A stretch of DNA of 29,988 nucleotides, taken from IMG/VR virus record IMGVR_UViG_3300020204_000253, positions 1 through 29,988 of that record; one strand, 5' to 3'. Below, piece by piece: positions 25,905 through 29,988 of this stretch; position 1 is the stretch's first letter; each line of letters opens with the position of its first letter. This DNA comes from a virus. The notes beneath the pieces are model-generated. The model was not told where the DNA came from. It saw only the letters and a program-made list of their open reading frames with translations, and searched no databases. The position numbers and the translations under genes are program-made.

Positions 25905-27108
25905 AAAGTACCCAGCCAGTCGCGCCTGTGGTGGCAACATAAGCTAAATTAAATGGAGTACATACGTTTATAGTTAGATTTTCATCGACGTTCATAATAT
26001 ATCTTCCGTTTCTAGCGATTGTATAATTAATTATCGAAGAATTTGCTGGAATAAAACCAATCACGTCCCCGTTTGTGGGTGAAGCTGGAAGAGTAACCGT
26101 TAATCCTGTGGCACCGATAACATAATTTGTTTGGGCAACAGCGGTTGCGCCTGTTGTTATTCCTATAATATTTCTTCTACCAGTTAAAACACCAGTTACA
26201 GCAACAGAAGAAGAAAAAGTGGCTGCTCCAGTGGCACCAAAAGTTCCACCAACAGTTGTGTTACCAGTTACTGCTAGCGTTGAACCAAACGTAACAGCTC
26301 CAGTGGCACCAAAAGTTCCTCCGACTCCTACATTACCTGAAGTAGAAAGGGTTGCTGTAGAAACAGCATTTGATACGGTCAAGGAAAGACCAGAAATTGA
26401 TCCTGAGAAAGTTCCTGTTCCAGCGTTTAGCGTTGTAATAGTTCCAAGCGATGTCAAGGAAGAATTAACAACACCAGAACCTAACGTAGTTGCAGAAAGG
26501 ACTGAAGTTCCACCAATCAGATACGCAACGCTAGTATTCGTATTTCCTGTAACGTCTAGAGTATAAGCTGGTGTAGAGTTACCAATACCAACTCTTCCGT
26601 TTACTTCGTCTACATAGATTGTGTTCGTATTAACCGATAGAGTTGGAACCGAAAGGCGAGTCCCGTTAAATGTAAACCCAGTGGCACCCATAAAGGTTGT
26701 GCCGCCTTGATTAAACTGGACTTGACCAGCAGAACCACCTGGGCTTGCAATATATTGAGGATTAACCTTTTTAAGAGCAGAATCTGTTGCGTCCCAAATC
26801 AAAAGATAATCCGCGTTCGCTTCAACAGATGTAATGGCTGTTCTATTGCTTATTGCAGTTGGTTCAATTTTATACTTAAACTGAGAAGCGCTGGAAAATG
26901 TCGTGTCGATTACGATTTCACCGATAAGAGTTTTGTTCTTCCATCCTGCATCATAAACAAGTAAATCAGAAGAAGTAACAGAAGCCGATGACGTGAACGT
27001 ACCACCAGTTGCTAAAAAGCTTTCTAATGAACCAATCAGTGCATTGATTTTATCCGCCCACTGACCCAGTGAATCCGTGTTTTTTAATCTACTGATTGTT
27101 GATGGCAT
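25900..27108 (-). CDS. Tail fibre-like virion protein with internal repeats
   Basis: A 402-aa beta-rich protein. After an N-terminal domain (MPSTISRLKNTDSLGQWADKINALIGS) come GSAGQVQFNQGG, the fibre motif RVGIGNSTPAYTLDVTGN, and repeats of GGTFGATGAVTFGSTLAVTGNTTV and similar. It ends in a TTGATGWVLS tip. Such shaft repeats are typical of trimeric phage fibres. Short direct DNA repeats accompany the protein repeats near 26220-26340. It lies downstream of the large virion protein and upstream of the tip-like gene. Confidence 0.78.
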   Translation of the reverse strand: MPSTISRLKNTDSLGQWADKINALIGSLESFLATGGTFTSSASVTSSDLLVYDAGWKNKTLIGEIVIDTTFSSASQFKYKIEPTAISNRTAITSVEANADYLLIWDATDSALKKVNPQYIASPGGSAGQVQFNQGGTTFMGATGFTFNGTRLSVPTLSVNTNTIYVDEVNGRVGIGNSTPAYTLDVTGNTNTSVAYLIGGTSVLSATTLGSGVVNSSLTSLGTITTLNAGTGTFSGSISGLSLTVSNAVSTATLSTSGNVGVGGTFGATGAVTFGSTLAVTGNTTVGGTFGATGAATFSSSVAVTGVLTGRRNIIGITTGATAVAQTNYVIGATGLTVTLPASPTNGDVIGFIPANSSIINYTIARNGRYIMNVDENLTINVCTPFNLAYVATTGATGWVLS

Positions 27109-27113
27109 TTAGA

Positions 27114-27356
27114 TTAAATATTTCCTTTTTGCGAGATGGCACTTAAAATAATATCTTTAAGGTCAGAGATCTCTTTGCTTAAGTCGGTCTTTAATTGGTC
27201 GACGTTATCCTTAAGAGTATTTATTTGCGACTGAATCATTTGTTTTTCTTGAACCCTGCGGCGATACTCTTCCCGAGCTGAATTGTCGGTTACGAGTATC
27301 GCTTTAGAATTTATATCGCGAACGGTTTTAGGGTTTTCTGTTTTAATTATTCGCAT
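27114..27356 (-). CDS. Small coiled-coil protein next to the fibre-like gene
   Basis: 80 aa: MRIIKTENPKTVRDINSKAILVTDNSAREEYRRRVQEKQM..., then heptad-like QIQSQINTLKDNVDQLKTDL and ISDLKDIIL. The start pattern (RIIKTxNPxxVRDINSKAIL) recurs in T4-type phages beside tail genes. The second half is a coiled coil. Gaps of 5 nt to both neighbours suggest one operon. Probably a minor structural or assembly protein. Confidence 0.65.
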   Translation of the reverse strand: MRIIKTENPKTVRDINSKAILVTDNSAREEYRRRVQEKQMIQSQINTLKDNVDQLKTDLSKEISDLKDIILSAISQKGNI

Positions 27357-27360
27357 ATAG

Positions 27361-29988
27361 TTACTCTAATACAATTGCTCTAAAATCAGCAATCCTTGGA
27401 ACATGACAAGTATTATCAGAAGTCATGACGATTTTAAACTTGATCTCCACGAAATCTTCATAAGTAGCCTCGCCTGCCTTGTAGATCATCTTTGTTCCTG
27501 CAAAGGTAGTTTTTGTATATTCAGCATCAGTACTTGGTAAAAAGGTGTATTCTATAAATTCAGTTGAACTTGGCGAGAAGTTGCTGGAATCAGGAGTATT
27601 CTGTACCATTGAGATCCAGGACTTTTGCTCAATCGATTCTGAATCCGAAGAAGATTTAATCTTGTAATAAACTCTTATATTAGATCCAGAAGGCCTGTTG
27701 ACGGTTAAAAATACCTTGGCATAAGTAGAATCATTTAGAAGTCTTACGTTTCTTGTGATATACTTAGACCGAGCGTTTCCACCTGAAACTCCAGTTTCAC
27801 CAGTATCGTCATAGTTGATAATGTTTTCAATCTGACAAACTGATTGTCTGCTGGCATTAATTACAGGCGACACATTTTCGTTAGTAACCTTTGCCTCAAT
27901 CTTTGTTAAGAACGATTCAGCAGAAGCGCTGATGTTGTGTTGGTAGTTGTATTCAATGTTCTTGTTGGGAACAATTGTTGAGTAGGTTGGATCAAGCGCA
28001 CCAGTTGCACCCTTTGCGTACAACGTAACGGTAGCACTTGAAAATGGATTAAAGTAACCAGCAGGAACCATAAATACATCGGCCAAACCCACACCTTCTA
28101 ACTTTCTGTTAAAGGTAATTCCAGTTGCTCCAGGGATTGTCTTAATAACATCCTGAGAAAGAACTGCAGTATCTTCAAAGATGTTTGAATCTTCTAATGT
28201 TGAACCGTTGTTAATATAAGTCGGGAGTGATACACTTGAATCCGGGACAATATAGTTCAAGAACACATTGTTTAGATACAGAACACGCGCGCCATTACTA
28301 AATACGTTACTCTTTCCTGGAGTTGATTCTGGTACGATAGGAACCAATCCTGTAGCACCGCCGATTAAAGAATCAGCCTCGTTATAGTAGAGTTTGATCG
28401 TATCAGAGTTCATTCTATGGACATAATAATCACCATATGGAACACCTAAGAAACCAGTTGAACCAGTGTAAGTTACTTTTGAACCATTTTTATATGGATG
28501 AAAATTAATATTGATAGTTCTGTTGGTTGCGTCTACAACTCCTGACCCGCCTGGGTCAAATCCAGTAGAACCATTTGTAGGTTTATTCTTGTCGGTTGGA
28601 ATTGTGATAACATTGTCGCCAGCAGTTGCGTCCCAATCGGTAAATACTGTTGTCATTGTACCTGTAACAAAGCTGCAACGATACAACTTAAACATTAAAT
28701 CCTGGGTTTGTTCTGCAGTCCAGGTGCTTGCGTTCTGAGATTTAAACAGTGAACCAACATAAGGTTGTTCAGAGATAATCTTTGTTGTTTCAACCTGCTG
28801 CTCGCCGATCTGAGCAACCCAAGCTTCATAGTTGTTTGAGTTAGCGATTAGGACGATCGCATATTCACCAGGTCTTAAAAAAACCACGTGCGGAAATGTT
28901 ACGGTTGTTGGTGTTGTTGCATTTTCGGAAGTGTTAACGTTTGCAGCAGGAACTGTAGTAGAAGAAAGAACTGCTGTAGACGAAGGATAACCGTTTACAG
29001 TTTCTCTAATTTGAACAATAAGAGGAATGTTTGAATCCTTTGTTTTAAAGAAAAGATCAACCTTGGAAATAAATAAACCTTCAGGATAGATAACTGGATC
29101 TACGAAAAAGGTTTCGGCCAATGGGTCGACTACGCGTGCAGCAGGCGCGACATTAACGAAATTTTGCCCCGGGGCGCCAGGATTGGGTTGTCCTAAGGAC
29201 AACCCTTGTTGCCCCCAAAATGGCGAGTTAGGATCAGGCAGAGCAACTGGAATGTTTAGAGTTGTAGTAGTTAATTCCAACCCCTCTGCTTTATATCTAG
29301 ATTCAGCAGAAGTTGTTTCCAGTGAACGGTTAGGTGTATCGTTTGCGTTCTTAGCGTCCGACAGCAAAAATATGCGATCGCCTACGAAGAACTGACCGAA
29401 TGGAATATTAAATGTCCCAGAAATTGAACCTACTGAATTTGTTCTGAGCGTTCCACCAATCGTTCCACCAGAAGGCGTCACGAAAACAGAAACTAGTTTA
29501 CCATCAAAAAATGGATAGACTAGAGTGTCTGGCTTCATACCAGTTGCAGAAAACGATATTCTTCTTGGTCTGATAAATTCAGACATGTTAACGTCTCTGA
29601 TTATTTCACCAGAGGAAACAGTTGTTAAGTTAATCGGAGGAGGAATAGGTACTCTGACCTGTTCTATGATTGGGACTTCTACCGTGCGCGCTGGAATAAT
29701 GGTAGGTGGCAACTGTTGTCGTTGAACAGTCTGAGTAGTCCCGTTCGGATCAATCGCTATAATTATAGGCGGATCTCCCGGGCGACCAGACATGGTGATT
29801 CCTACGCTAGAACTACCAGTTGTGTCTGTTATAGCTATGTCTACCCAGCCTCCTGGTACTTCTTGTGACGGAATCTCTTGCGTCTCAAAACCAGTTACCA
29901 CGTCGTCGGTTCCGAACCACATGTTGTTCCATTGGTTAAACATAGTGCCGAATGGAACACCACCAACAGTAACGTTATCTAACAAGCC
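27361..29988 (-). CDS. Large virion structural protein (baseplate/fibre, 5' end beyond window)
   Basis: At least 875 codons are open on the minus strand. An ATG at 29985 is in frame but the frame continues to the window edge, and the segment VGGVPFGTMFNQWNNMWFG looks internal, so the start is probably outside. Recognisable blocks: FIRPRRISFSATGMKPDTLVYPFFDGK, AETFFVDPVIYPEGLFISKVDLFFKTKD, PLIVQIRETVNGYPS, FLRPGEYAIVLIANSNNYEAWVAQIGE and SLFKSQNASTWTAEQTQDLMFKLYR. These match a large structural family widespread in cyanomyovirus-type phages. Its exact place in the tail or baseplate is not known to me. It also carries GATG/GSTG tetrapeptides and a beta module (about 28360-28540) like that inserted in gp15. 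Confidence 0.8.
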   Translation of the reverse strand, partial: GLLDNVTVGGVPFGTMFNQWNNMWFGTDDVVTGFETQEIPSQEVPGGWVDIAITDTTGSSSVGITMSGRPGDPPIIIAIDPNGTTQTVQRQQLPPTIIPARTVEVPIIEQVRVPIPPPINLTTVSSGEIIRDVNMSEFIRPRRISFSATGMKPDTLVYPFFDGKLVSVFVTPSGGTIGGTLRTNSVGSISGTFNIPFGQFFVGDRIFLLSDAKNANDTPNRSLETTSAESRYKAEGLELTTTTLNIPVALPDPNSPFWGQQGLSLGQPNPGAPGQNFVNVAPAARVVDPLAETFFVDPVIYPEGLFISKVDLFFKTKDSNIPLIVQIRETVNGYPSSTAVLSSTTVPAANVNTSENATTPTTVTFPHVVFLRPGEYAIVLIANSNNYEAWVAQIGEQQVETTKIISEQPYVGSLFKSQNASTWTAEQTQDLMFKLYRCSFVTGTMTTVFTDWDATAGDNVITIPTDKNKPTNGSTGFDPGGSGVVDATNRTININFHPYKNGSKVTYTGSTGFLGVPYGDYYVHRMNSDTIKLYYNEADSLIGGATGLVPIVPESTPGKSNVFSNGARVLYLNNVFLNYIVPDSSVSLPTYINNGSTLEDSNIFEDTAVLSQDVIKTIPGATGITFNRKLEGVGLADVFMVPAGYFNPFSSATVTLYAKGATGALDPTYSTIVPNKNIEYNYQHNISASAESFLTKIEAKVTNENVSPVINASRQSVCQIENIINYDDTGETGVSGGNARSKYITRNVRLLNDSTYAKVFLTVNRPSGSNIRVYYKIKSSSDSESIEQKSWISMVQNTPDSSNFSPSSTEFIEYTFLPSTDAEYTKTTFAGTKMIYKAGEATYEDFVEIKFKIVMTSDNTCHVPRIADFRAIVLE

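Overview
The window is a segment of a T4-superfamily myovirus genome infecting a Gram-negative host. The host cannot be named from the sequence. The assignment rests on recognisable T4 core genes: neck and tail-completion proteins gp13, gp14 and gp15, a gp19-like tail tube protein, primase gp61, RNase H, sliding clamp gp45, clamp loader gp44/gp62 and the translational repressor RegA. There are also T4-type late promoters (TATAAATA). Nucleotide metabolism differs from T4: the phage carries flavin-dependent ThyX and a cobalamin-type (class II) ribonucleotide reductase NrdJ.

Layout. 1-3791 (minus) is a late block: gp13, gp14, gp15, a small virion-like protein and a collagen-like Gly-X-Y protein that runs off the left edge. 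3877-10555 (plus) holds an exported cell-wall hydrolase, primase, an SNase-type nuclease, thyX, a fractured nrdJ and several tiny membrane or zinc-ribbon genes, closed by a bidirectional terminator. 10591-11851 (minus) holds a UvsE-type UV-damage endonuclease and a small HExxH protein. 12095-16200 (plus) is an accessory region of small unknown genes, three tRNAs, an HNH endonuclease, a probable structured RNA and repeated stem-loop/promoter units. 16223-20816 (plus) is the replication block rnh, 45, 44, 62, regA plus a SprT-like gene. 20821-29988 (minus) is a second late block: tail tube, RuvC-like resolvase, a glycine-rich adhesin-like protein, fibre-like proteins and a large virion protein cut by the right edge.

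The main discovery is at 6655-9772. NrdJ is encoded as two separate genes carrying the two halves of a split intein. The intein sits exactly before the catalytic NPC cysteine, and a free-standing PD-(D/E)xK-type homing endonuclease gene lies between the halves. That endonuclease has its own late promoter inside a perfect 11-bp hairpin that would bury its ribosome binding site and start codon in read-through transcripts. This is the logic known for T4 I-TevI, here in a fractured-gene setting.

A second theme is regulation by small movable units. Three copies of one long stem-loop with a conserved 17-18-nt loop lie next to sigma70-like promoters, two tRNAs are followed by near-identical promoters, and several promoters place the start codon only 5-9 nt after the -10 box, which implies leaderless mRNAs, including that of the clamp loader.
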